Assembly (NCBI GenBank): GCA_963989385.1
Contig: OZ022501.1
Coordinates: forward strand, 24,250,602 to 24,314,601
Direction of reading: 5' to 3'
DNA from: Ctena decussata
Lineage: Eukaryota; Mollusca; Bivalvia; Lucinida; Lucinidae
Length of the DNA stretch: 64,000 bases
Part shown: positions 33,401-46,647 of the stretch, piece by piece
How positions within the stretch are numbered: position 1 is the stretch's first letter
How the letters are laid out: each line of letters opens with the position of its first letter
The notes under the pieces: model-generated
Told to the model about the DNA's origin: nothing
Database searches by the model: none
What the model saw: only the letters and a program-made list of their open reading frames with translations
Program-made: the position numbers and the translations under genes

Positions 33401-36400
33401 AAATTGTCGACCTGTACCCATTCGCCTTAAATTTATCGGGGTCATCATTTCGGATTATCTTACATGGAGTACCCATATTAACAATATAACCAAGAGCGCT
33501 AACCAGACTCTTGAATTTCTGAAAAGAAACATTCGGGTCCATAATAAGGACCTGAAATCAGTAGCCTACAAAACACTAGTAAGGCCCCAGTTGGAGTACG
33601 CTTCAACAGTATGGTCCCCCCACACTGCCACTGATATACATAAAGTGGAAGCGGTCCAAAGAAGTGCTGCCAGGTGGGCAACAAGAGATTACATGTATAA
33701 TTACACATCCAGCGTTATTGCTATGTTGAAGGACCTGTATTGGCGCCCCCTAGACCAACCACGTATAGATAGTCGTCTTATAATGATGTACAAGGTCACA
33801 TATGACCTTGTTGCCATTCCTGCATCTGAGTACCTTGTTATCCCGACTTTTAAAGACTTTCCCTAGGACTATCATCCATTGGAATGCCCTCCCACCCCAC
33901 AAACAGGTCCTTCCCACCTTGGCGCAGTTCAGCGGTGCTGTCTGTCTGGTGATCCATGTCTCTCCCTAAACAACAGTCTCTGTTTTTATCTTTTAGCTAC
34001 ATTAACAATCCTTTTCGCACTGTACAAACTCATCTCACACACTTTCCTATACTTTTGTTTCAGCTAACCCCCTTCAGCACTTGGTTTGCCGGAACCCGTC
34101 TGACGTCCCCTTTGGAGGTTAAGACGTAAAGGAAGATAGAAATAGATTTGCAAGTAATTGAAAACACGCGTGTAAGCCGAAATCTGTCAAAATTAAAACC
34201 TTGAGAAAGTAAGTACGACGTCATTCAGACGTCATATGCCTGTCTAAATGACGTCGTAATGACGTCGATGCGACGTCGATTCGATGTTAGTACCACAAAC
34301 CCAGTTGACACACTATGTTGAATCAACATTGGATCAACGTTGATTCAACGTCATGGCGTTGAATCAACGTTGATCCAATATTGATTAAAAGTTGTGTGCC
34401 TGCTGGGGATCATTACGATGCCAGGTGCCTGCTGGGAACTTACAAGATTATTTCCACAGGGTGTGCCGTGAGCCGCAACATACCGGTAACAGCTACCAGA
34501 GGCCGTTCGACACAACATATTTCTGCAAATATCTGGCGTCAGTTTGTTGCTCTGAAAAATGAAACATAGAACAATCGAAATTATGCTAGACCTAAATTTC
34601 ACTTCTCAAACTATCGAAATTTGGCTAACTATGATTTCAGTAATAAATAGAGATACAGATCATACAGCTCCCGAAGGATCCTACAATGCAGTAACAGGCG
34701 CTTGAAGTTTAGACCGCAAAACTCTTCAAAATGTCAAAAATTGGAAAGACCCTATGTCAATTAAAAAATTTAATCATACAGTGTTGTATTGGGCACTTTG
34801 GATGGCAAGGTTTAGAAAGGTTTCTAAGCTAGAACTTCAAGCTCCTGTCACTGCAGTAATGTGTCCATAAAAATGTAGATGTACATGTACTTGCAAGCAG
34901 TATAGGTCCTCCTTTGGTAGCAGTCTGATCTGGGTCTGCACAGTTTGCTCATGCTCATCTGTCCCAATATTTAAGATAAATGGACGGACGACTTCCGATT
35001 GACGTCCTTTTTCATATTATTTCAGTCATATCAGGAGGATGGGTGGGTGATAATGAAAGGCTGTGTGCAATGGAACCCCGTTTACGATTGAAAAAAAATT
35101 CCCGCCTAAAGCGGGGCTCAAACCCGGGCCCGCTAGATCAGCAGACCAGCGATAAACCAACTGAGCGGCCGGGGCTTTCCCCAATATTAAAGATTTTTTA
35201 TTGTAATTTTAATTTGTTGAAGACTTTGGTAGAGAAAGTAGTATATGTAGTCAACTGAATGAGTAGATAAAGATTCTGAGTAGGGGCCAGATGTCAGGGT
35301 CATTGCTTGCCCTTTGAACAAGTTCACTCACATTTCAACAACTTCAGACATCTTCTCCTTCAAAACCAGCTCGACAATCGAATCATAGCGATATGGTTGA
35401 GGGAAATGTAAGTTTTGTGGAATGGTTGCAGTCACATGACAAAGATTGCTGTCGTGTCCATTTATGGTAAAAACAAAAAAAAATAAAATAGAAAAAAATA
35501 AAATAAAAAACGCTAAAAACATTTTTCTGCAAAACCAAATAGTCCATAACATAGAAACCTGGTATACATGGTTAATACAGCATTTGAGATTCACATTCTA
35601 CATGTATCAACTTTGAACAAGTATTATCTTTAAAACTCTCTTTTTCCCCAGAACCAAGCGTCCCATGACATTGAAGCTTGGTATACAGAATTTTAGCCGC
35701 AACACGAGAAAACCAACAAAGTGGTTGTTTGCCCAGGATAGACTCAGATCAGCCTGTGCATCCGCCCAGTCTGATAAGAATCTTCGCTGTTCGCATGAAG
35801 GTAGCTTAGACCCTTGGCTACGCATAAGCGCTTAGCAGAGTCTGATCAGACTGGGCGGCTGCCCAGGCTGATCTGAGTCAGTGCTGGGCGCACAACCACT
35901 TTGTTGATTTCTCGTGTCGCGGCTTAAATATGATGAGGAGCCCCGGTAGCTCTGTGGGTTAAGCGCTGGCCTGCTGCTCCAGCGATCCAGGATCACCGTC
36001 AATTTCTGCTGAAGGCAGAAATATTTTTGACCATAAATAGGGTTCCATTGCATGCATCCTTTTATTACCATCCTCCCATCGTCCTGATATGACTGAAATA
36101 CTGTTGAAAAGGGCGTGGAATCGCAAGGTGTCCATCCTTCCACCCATTAATCGAATAATGACCATATGTTGGCTTTTGACCTTTTTATTCAGGTGAGCGA
36201 TTCAGGGCCTCATGACCCCTCTTGTTCAATTTTCAAGGAGAAAGAACTGCACATCCTATTACCAGACTGCACATGTGCACAGGCTAGTCTTGGCATGCGC
36301 AATTCGCAAATTCCTAATTTCTCACAACACGGTTCAAAGGTTCAAAATAAACGTATCGAAATCGAAACCTTCGATGGGTGCGCTGAAGTCATTTGCGCTA

Positions 36401-39400
36401 GTAATACGAAAATTGAGCCGCGGCGCGACAAAACCATTAATGTGGGTGTGCGCCCTTCGCAGACTCAGATCAGCCTGGGCATCCACCAAGTCTGATTAGA
36501 ATTTTCGCTGTGCGCTTAAAGGGTATCTAAGGGTTTAAGCTACTTCCATGCGGACAACGAAGACTCTGATCAGACTGGGCGGATGCCCAGTCTGATCTGA
36601 GTCTGCGCTGGGCGCACAACCACTTTGTTGGTTTTGTCGTGTCGCGGCTCAATTAATTAGCCCATTTATGCCTTAGTCCCGTTAAAAAGGGTCATTGGCA
36701 AACAGTGTGGATCCAGATCAGACGCCGCGTTTTGCGGCGTCTGATCAGGGTGTACACTATTTGCATAAGACAAATGGGTATTTCTCATAAAAATAAAATA
36801 GAAATGACCCCTAAATTGACAAATGGCCACTAGGCAAAAATGGGTTGAACTCACCCCACAAAATGTACTCCCTTCCCCTTGCAGAAGGATACACTGTTCC
36901 TCCACGCTGTACAACTGTCCAGCAAGACCCGCGGTGTGTTTATTGAACTCATCTTCGTCATAGATCACACCTCGATTTAAGGTACAGTCGAAGCTGTAAG
37001 GAAATTAACACAGGGTATAATCGATTCCGCTAATTTTCGCTTCATGCAGAGACTGAACATCATATTTGGCTTTCGCCGAGACTGTCCGCGATCTCTTGCT
37101 TCCTGCAGAGACTTCTGTACATGATAAATGGCTTCCTGCAGAGACTGTCTGCGTGATTCTGCTTCCTGCCGAGGCTCTCGGCAGGAAGCAGAGTCACACG
37201 GACAGTCTCGGCAGGAAGCCATTTTACGAGGACAGTAGTCTCTGCCGGAAGCAAGAGTTCGCGGACAGTCTAGGCGGAAGCCAAATATGACGGACAGTCT
37301 CTGAAGGAAGCGAAAATTGGCGGAATCGATTATACCCTGTGAATAAGCCACTGGGTACATAACGTTATAACTCTAAAACATGACGTTAACATATTCCCCC
37401 ATTAAACGTATAGGAATCGGTGTCGTGTGAAATTTTTATTTAATAAATCACGTTGCTAACGTCAATGTGTGCAAATTTCACGCCTGGATGACGTCATATG
37501 TAAACATTTACTTCTGTTGACGTCCGCCTCAAAATACTCCTTTTGAAAACCTCGCAATATACTTGCAATTTCATTCCTTAATAATGTTAGAATCGAAAAA
37601 TATTTCTTACATATACCCGTGAATTATAGCTGAATATTTACATTCTCAGTGATTTATCGAAAAACCCTAAGGTTTTATTGAAACATAATGTACAATGTAA
37701 AAAAAAAAAATCCGTAAATTTCACGGTAGAATAACTGGCAACTAGCTGCCAGTCTATTTCCCGTCATTTTTTATGGGCTTTTGCCTGTAGAACATTGTTT
37801 GAAATTACGATGTGGTATAAAAACTGCGTATAAATGTTTTTTCTTCTTCAATTGCAGGCCCTTACGCAAATTTGTGGTCAAATAATACATAGAAAGAATT
37901 CTATGTAACTTTGCGCGACCGTCTTATCATATGTGCTGTTCATGCTGACAATAATCAAACATGCTCTATATCTTAACCCTTAAAGCGCCAAAAATTAAAA
38001 TTGTTGAATTGGCAAATAGTGTAGATCCAGATGAGGTGGCTCATAATGAGCCACCTCATCTGAATCTACACTGTTTGCCCTCTAGTGTTCAAATTCTCAA
38101 TATGATATCGCTTGGACGAAACATTTTTAGAAATTCTGCAGACGTAAATTTTGTCGTCTGCTTTTTGCCGCATGAAGGGTTAAAAAGACTTTACGTGACC
38201 CGGTTTCCACGTCCTTTTTCCTGATCCCTTCAGACCATAAGAGAGATTACATGTTAAGACGCTGATTTCAATACATGTACTTACGAAAGACCTGCGGTAT
38301 AATTCCTAAAAGCGTCGATGGAACATTTAGAGAACCTCCAGGGGTTGATTCCAGTGGAACCGGCAGATAGATAAGGAACATAAGGGGCCATCACATAGTC
38401 ATCATCCCGGTTGCAGCCCGAGCCTGCCGCTCCTGAGTCGTGATATGATCCAAGACTGTAAAGAAATATGCATTATACATAGGCTATATCAAAATAAACA
38501 CCAAGGGGGTCCATGATTGCGCTGAGTCGCTCATCTAAGCTGAAGATTTACATTGTCCTAAATCCTCCCAGCGAGTACACAACGTTGAAACAACATTGAA
38601 TCCCCGTTAAGTCAATATCAAGATATTGAATCAACGCTGATACAATTTTGAGTAGACGTTGTGTGCCCGCTAGGCTCTTATTAAAATCAGCATCAAAGGT
38701 AAAAGAGTCCATGGGTTCGGACTGAAACATTTTCCCCAAACACAAAGTAACCGGAATAGCCTATCAGTCAAATTAGTCTAGTCTCCCCGGAAAATGAGTT
38801 GTTTGAACGATCTTTCCTTCATATTTGGGCATAGCAGCCATTTTACACAACTGTTTTTTTTATTTCTTCTTTTTTTCTAGCCGTTTTGGAATGTGGCGAA
38901 AAACAATAATTCCCCCTTTGTACCTTATGTAATAGATCCATTTTTAAAGAATGCAAATTTGCAATTTTGATTTTTGCCTCCCTTCTCAGCGGGAGGGAAG
39001 GGGAGAAATGGGACGCGCGGGAGGGGCGGGGGCGGGAGAAACGGGGGCTATTAGCTCTTAAAGAAATGAATTACCTTATGATACAAGAGTTTCCTCGGGC
39101 AGGGAAAAGTTATACAAGAGTTTCCTCGGGCAGGGAAAAGTTAAGTTTTTGTCATTTTTTTTTGAAAACTAGAAAACTCTGTCTGAAAGACACGAATGAT
39201 GCTCCCGTAAAGCGCTTGTACATCACTGTTGTGTTATTGCTTAGCGACCACGGTAAACAGCTATGGTCATATCGGGACGGCTAGTTAATCTCACCACACT
39301 ATTCCTGGGCAGGCTTAAACCTCCTAAGCGGTTAACCAGTACTAAGTGCACTTACTTTCACCAGTGCCTGACAACGTTGTACATCACTGAACATCACTGA

Positions 39401-42400
39401 ATTGTCCATTATCAACAACAGTGTTTTAAAGTACTTTCCTGCTTGTCTTCTATGTTCAAAATGCTATGATTTTGTACAAAATTAATTTCTAAAAATTTCT
39501 AATTTCTAAAAATTGGGACACCTAAAATAATTACCATGACTGTCCTAAATATGGAACAGTTTGGTTAAACAATGCAGTAATGCTTCTAAAAGCTGCATTA
39601 CGAATGACAATCAGTGTGGACCCTGATCAGACAGATCCTTTTGGAACAGTCTGATCTGGATCTGCTCTGTTTGCTCACATCTATCTGTCCTAATATTTAG
39701 ACTATTTACGGTACTTTTGAAAAATTTACCTGCACATACTCCATACGCTTTGATACTAAAACAAACAAAAAAAACTGCCTAAAATGACTAAGTTCAAAAG
39801 GCCTTTATTCTGTCAAGATTAGCTCTATCTCCATCAAAAATGCAGCACATGCACATTTTCAATATGTTTACAACATGTAAGCAAAGTTTAATAAAAATAG
39901 CCCACGAAAACTGTGGAAGGATTTAATTACACAATCTCCTTACTCTACAATGCAAAGAATTGGCTAAAATGACTAAGTTAAAACAAATAATAATAATTCA
40001 AGCTCCAAAAAAAATCCACATGCACATTTTCAACATATCCACAATTTGTAAGCAAAGTTTGAAAAAGACCCATTAAAACCTGAGGAAGGAGTTTATTACA
40101 CCAACATCGTACCCTACAATGTAAAGAATTGACTAAGTTCAAAAGGGTGAAAAAAAAAAAATTCTAGCTTCAAAAAATATCCACATGCACATTTTCAACA
40201 TATCCACAATTTGTATGCAAAGTTTGAAAAAAGACCCATTAAAACCTGAGGAAGGAGTTTATTACATCAACATCGTACCCTACAATGCAAAGAATTGCCT
40301 AAAATGACTAAGTTCAAATGGACATAAATCTATTAAGATTCATTCTAGCTCCATTGCGCATTTTCAACATGTCCACGTATGCGAAGTTTGAAAAAGATCC
40401 ATTGTAAACTGTGGGAGGGGTTGATTACAAATCCTCCATACCCTACAATGCAAATAAAACTGCCTAAACTGACAAAGTTCAAAAGGCCGTAATTCTGTCA
40501 AAATTAATTCCCTTTGAAGAAGGTATTTACCTACCAGGCCAACAAATACAATTCTGCAATAAAAGCACCGCAGGCACTGCATGATACCCCGCCACTGCTG
40601 TGCATCCTAACTTATTTTTTGAGATATATAATAGCTAAAGAGCCACAGAACTGAGATAGACAGAGATATGATGTCCTTACTGTAAATAAATATTAATATA
40701 AACCACCCAACAACGTGGAGCATTCTGACCAGTGTAGATTTAGATCAGGCTGTAAAGCATTTCTTTGAGCTGAGAGAATCTGTTTCCTATTCTATGGTGT
40801 TAAACATATCAGTGAAGTTTCATTCAGATATTCCATATAGTATAGTAACTACAAGTTAAAAAACATTTTTCAGATCTATCAAGGGGGAATACTCATTAAC
40901 TGGAAAGGTAAGAGTGATGGTTCTTTGTCACAATATGTAACCTTTGATGTGAAACATACCTATGAAGTTTCGTTCAGATATTCCATATAGTAAAGGAACT
41001 ACAGATAAAAAAACGTTTTTCAGATCAATCAAGGGCGGATAACTCACAAACCGGAAAGATCAGAGTGACAGTTCCTAGTCACTATATGAAGCCTTTGATG
41101 TGAAACATATCTGTGAAGTTTTATTCAGATATTCCATATAGAAAGGGAACTACAGGTCAAAAACCATTTTTCGGACCTATCAAGGGCAGATAACTCATGA
41201 ACTGGAAAGGTAAGGGTGATGGTTCTTTGTCACAGTATGTAACCTTTGATGTGAAACATATCTGTAAAGTTTCATTTAAATATTCCACATAGTAAAGGAA
41301 CTACGGGTAAAAAACATTTTTTAATTCAATCAAGGGCGGATAACTCACAAACGGGAAAGGTAAGAGTGACGGTTCTTAGTCACAATATGTTACCTTTGAT
41401 GTGAAACATATCTGTGCAGTTATATTCAGATATTCCATATAGTAAAGGAACAATAGGTCAAAAACCTTTTTTCAGACCTATCAAGGGCGGATAACTCACA
41501 AACTGGGAAGGTCAGAGTGACGGTCCTTAGTCACAATATGTAACCTTTGATGTGCAACATATCTGTGAAGTTTCATTCAGATATCATGAACAGTAAAGGA
41601 ATAACAGGCCAGAAACCATTTTTCCAATACGAGAAAGGGCAGTAACTCCGTTAAAAATGGACGGATTTTGCCCATTAACAATCCCATACCACTCATCGCC
41701 GATAACAATATGTATGCAAAATTTGAATAAATACTCAAGTTATCGATCGGAAATGGTGAGCACGGACGGACGGACGGACAGACGGACGGACGGACGGACG
41801 GACACCGAAAGGTATAACATAATACCCCGCCACTAAAGTGTGGCGGGGTATAAAAACTATATCCGTTGTAAAAAAAATGGCGGCTTAGCAATGAGTGCGT
41901 TTCCAAACACCTTAACACCGTCAGTTTGCAACCAATAGAAATACATTCTACAACCACCCTGCCCCACTCCCCCACCCCGCCCGACCATGCTGCTTCCAGC
42001 TCCTTTTTAAACCCCTATGATGAAGTAGTGGTCGATGAACTTACTATGTGAATTAACTGAATACGAAACTTCAAGACTTTGAGAAGCCCCTATGGATTTA
42101 TGGGTTAAGCGATGGCATGCTAATCAAGCGGTCTTGGGTTCGAATTCTGCTAGACGCGGAAATATTTTCAATGGAGTTCCATTGCACACAGCCTTACAGG
42201 ATCGTTCTTCCATCATCCTGATATGACTAAAATACTGTTGATAAGGACGTAAAAATTGCAAGTCATCCATCTCTCCATCAAGCTTACTTGTGTCCCAGTT
42301 CGTGGGCCAGTACGCCGGATCCTTTGAAGAGACCATATTCCTCGTTGATGGAAACACGATAAGAGTTACACACTCCATTCAAATAGGCAATGCCTGAAAT

Positions 42401-43070
42401 AGTAAGAGTCTCGGGTAACTTCGGACAGCGGGTAGATTCGGACAGTGACATTGTATCCTTTATGTGTCAGTTGTTTGGAATTAAAACAAAATTAACTGGG
42501 CAAACAGTGAAAATCCTGATGAGACGGTTCATTATGTGCCCACACGATAAGAGTTACACACTCCATTCAAATAGGCAATGCCTGAAACAGTAAGATAAAG
42601 TCTTGGGTAAATTCGGACAGCGGGTAAATTCGGACAGTGACATTGTTTCCTTTATGTGTCAGTGGTTTGGAATTAAAACAAAATTAACTGGGCAAACAGT
42701 GAAAATCCTGATGAGACGGCTCATTGTGAGCCGTCTCATCTGGATTTTCACAGTTTGCAATGGTATGTCCGAATTTACCGGTTGTCCAAAGTTACCCAAC
42801 TCTATCCTAGTAACAATCTTAGCGTAAAAATTCTAAAAATTGGGACACCAAAACTAATTACCGTAACTGTCCTTAAAAAACGAATAGTTCGGTTTTTTAT
42901 GTCCAGCTATGCGTCTAGTAGATGCGGATGAAATGGCAAACAGTGTAGACCCTGACCTGACAGTTTGAGTGTGGTCTGCACTGTTTGTTCAGACCCATCT
43001 GTCACACAACTTAAAGACTCTATCTATCTATGTCTATGGTAAACTGGGACTAAGGTCCAGGGCAAAACAG

Positions 43071-43103
<33 letters not shown>

Positions 43104-46100
43104 CAACAGAATACTCCGCCAATATGCAGTTTACCCACTGGGCACACAAGGTTGAACCAACTTTGATTCGATGTCACGATGTCGAATCAAGGTTGATTCA
43201 ATGAAAGTTGAATCAAAGTTGATTCAAGGTTGATTTAACCTTATGAGCCTGCTGGGTAACTGCGTTGAAGATGAATGGGTACATTTTAACAGGAGAGCAA
43301 CTCGACCATTTACATTTTTGCCTCCCTTCTCCATGTAGGTCAACTCTAGAAAAAAGAAAGAATTTGCTCCCGTAGAGCAAATTCTTTTCTATGAGAGTCG
43401 ACTTTTTGGATGAAATTTTATCACCCAGGGAAGCAAACAGGAAGACGTGAAAGTTGTTTCCCTTAGGAAAATTGGCTGATAAACATGGAAGTGTGAACCC
43501 ATGTGTTAACCCTTAATGCGCCAAAAAGCAGACGACAAAATTTACGTCTGCAGAATTTCAAAAATTGTCTCGTCCAAGCGATATCATATTGAGAATTCGA
43601 ACACTAGAGGGCAAGCAGTGTAGATTCAGATGAGGTGACTCATCATGAGCCGCCTCATCTGGATCTACACTGTTTGCAAATTCAACAATCTTTCATTTTT
43701 GGAACTTTAAGGGTTAAGATAAACAGAACTATTTGCAGAGGAAGCAATTCTCTTATTCTATCAAGAGTTTCTCTTATAGGTAAGAATTTGTTCCTTCTCA
43801 AGGAGAAGTTCTTCTATAAAAAGCAGCCTTCTTACAGGCAGTGCATCGTCGTCAAGAAAACAAAGCAGGCAGTATCATGCGGCAGAAAAACATACAGACA
43901 TATGAGCCGCGACACGAGAAAACCAACAAAGTGGTTGTGCGCCCAGGGCAGACTCAGAACAGCCTGGGCATCCACCCAATCTGATCAGAGTCTTTGCTGT
44001 CCGCATGAAGGTAGCTTAAACCCTAAGTTACCCTTTAAGCGCTTAGCGAAGAGGCTGATAAGGCTAGGCAAATGTTCAGGCGTAAGATCAGACCCTAAGC
44101 TACCATTTAAGCGCTAAGCGAAGAGTCTGATCAGACTAGGTGATTGCTCGGGCTGATCTGTGTCTGCGCTGGGCGCACATCCACTTTATTGGTTTTCGCG
44201 TGTCGCGGCTCAATCCATTTATCTTATTATATCCCGTCACTGCTGCACAGGGTATATTATGCACCGGTGTTTGCTGCGAATTCCCAGTGTAGAATATCCC
44301 CAGTGCTGCATATCTCCTGTCTAGAATATCCCCAATGCAGCATATCCCAAGTCTGAAATATCCCCAGTGCTGCATATCCCAAGTCCGGAATATCCCCAGT
44401 GCTGCATATCTCCAGTCCAGAATATCCTCAATACTGCATATCCCAAGTCCGGAATATCCCCAATTCTAGATATCCCAAGTCCGGAATACCCCCGATGCTG
44501 CATATCTCCAGTCCAGAATATCCCCAATGCTGCATATCTCAAGTCCAGAATATCCCCAATGTTGCATATCTCCAGTCCAGAATATCCCCGATGCTGCATA
44601 TCTCCAGTCCAGAATATCCCCGATGCTGCATATCCCAAGTCCGGAATATCCCCGATGCTGCATATCTCCAGTCCAGAATATCTCCGATGCTGCATATCTC
44701 CAGTCTAGAATATCCCGATGCTGCATATCTCCAGTCCAGAATATCCCCGATGCTGCATATCTCCAGTCCAGAATATCCCCGATGCTGCATATCTCTAGTC
44801 CAGAATATCCCCGATGCTGCAGATCCCAAGTCCGGAATATCCCCGATGCTGCATATCTCCAGTGCAGAATATCGCCAAAGCTGCATATCTCCAGTCCAGA
44901 ATATCCCAAATGCTGCATATCCCCAGTCCATAATATCCCCGATGCTGCATATCTCCAGTCCAGAATATCCCCGATGCTGCATATCCCAAGTCTGGAATAT
45001 CCCCAGTACTGCGTAATTTCAGTCCAGAATACCCCCAGTGCTGCAAATCCATACTGCAGAATATCCCGGTGCTGCATATGTCAACAGTCCAGAATATCCC
45101 CAGTGTAGCATATCCCCTGATATGCTACACCGGGGATATTCTGCAATGGGGATATGCTGCACCAGGAATTTATGCACCGTGATACACTGCTTCGAGGATG
45201 TCCTTTGCCGAGAATAGTCTACACCCGGGATATGTTTTATCGGGAATTAGCTTCAACGGGAATATGCTGCAATGGGGATAAGCTGCATCTGGGATATTTA
45301 CACCGGGGATATGCTGCACCAAGGCTATGCTGCATCAAGGATATGCTGCACAGGATATAGTTTGCTACGGGGATATATTGCATTGGGCATTTGCTGCAAC
45401 GGGCATATAATGCACCAAAAAAGTGCCTTTCTTTAGGGTGGTAATTGCCCGAGGTAAAGGCACTCGGAAGTGGGATAACTGCTTCGGACTGGATGGTGCC
45501 TGTCTTTTGGGGCCTTATCGTCTAATCATATCAGGTCTGTCAATACTAATAAATGATAAATAAAGAAAAGAAAGAAGAAGAAAAAAAAACAGGAAAAACT
45601 AGAAAATTGTGTCTGTAAGACACTAATGATGCCCCCGTGCAGCGCCTGTCACATGATATGTATATCCATAAAGCACCTACAAAGAATCCATTGAAAACGT
45701 AACCTGCCATGAAAAAAACTGCCCAAAATGACTAAGTTAAAAAGGCTGTGATTCTGTCAAAATTAATTCTAGACCTATCAATATGCCTCATCATATCTTC
45801 AAATATGTCCGCCATATGTAGACAAGGTTTGAAAAAGATCCATTGAAAACTGTGGAGCAAGTTGATAACACAAAATCCATACCCTACAATGCAAAATTTC
45901 CCTAAAATGACTAAGTTCAAAAGGCCATAATTCTGTCAAAATTAATTCTAGTGCCATCAAAAACCCACATGCACATCTTCAATACATTCATAGCATGTAT
46001 GCAAAGTTTGAAAAAGATCCATTGAAAACTGTGAGAGGAGTTGATTACACAAACTCTATACCCTACAATGCAAAAATTTGCCTAAAATGACTAAGTTCAA

Positions 46101-46616
46101 AAGGCCGTAATTCTGTCAAAATTAATTATAGGCCCAACAAAAATCCACATGCACATCTTCAATATGTCCCCAACATGTATGCAAGGTTTGAAAAAGATCC
46201 ATTGAAAACTGTGGGAGAGGTTGATTACACAAACTCTATACCCTACAATGCAAAAATTTGCCTAAAATGACTAAGTTCAAAAGGCCGTAATTCTGTCAAA
46301 ATTAATTTTAGGTCCAACAAAGATCCACATGCACATCTTCAATATGTCCATAACATGTATGCAAGGTTTGAAAAAGATCCGTTGAAAACTGTGGGAGGAG
46401 TTGATTACACAAACTCTATACCCTACAATGCAAAAATTTGCCTAAAATGACTAAGTTCAAAAGGCCGTAATTCTGTCAAAATTAATTATAGGTCCAACAA
46501 AAATCCACATGCACATCTTCAATATGTCCCCAACATGTATGCAAAGTTTGAAACAGATCCATTGAAAACTGTGGGAGGAGTTGATTACACAAACTCTATA
46601 CCATAAAGCGTGACGA

Positions 46617-46647
<31 letters not shown>

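Larger units (their letters stand above)
39165..40560 (+). mobile_element. Pearl-like element E, right end missing
   Basis: The left end ACTAGAAAACTCTGTCTG then AAAGACACGAATGATGCTCC matches that of element D (45600). Core units contain CCTAAAATGACTAAGTTCAA and CACATGCACATTTTCAACAT. It has no GACG microsatellite or terminal hairpin and is abutted by element C. SINE-B and a PalD copy are inserted near its left end. Confidence 0.65.

Noticed and set aside
44321..45108. Open frames of 113-205 residues on both strands
   Set aside because: Products of the 32-bp minisatellite; repeated AAYLQSRISPMLHISS or SGLEICSIGDIL peptides follow from the unit.
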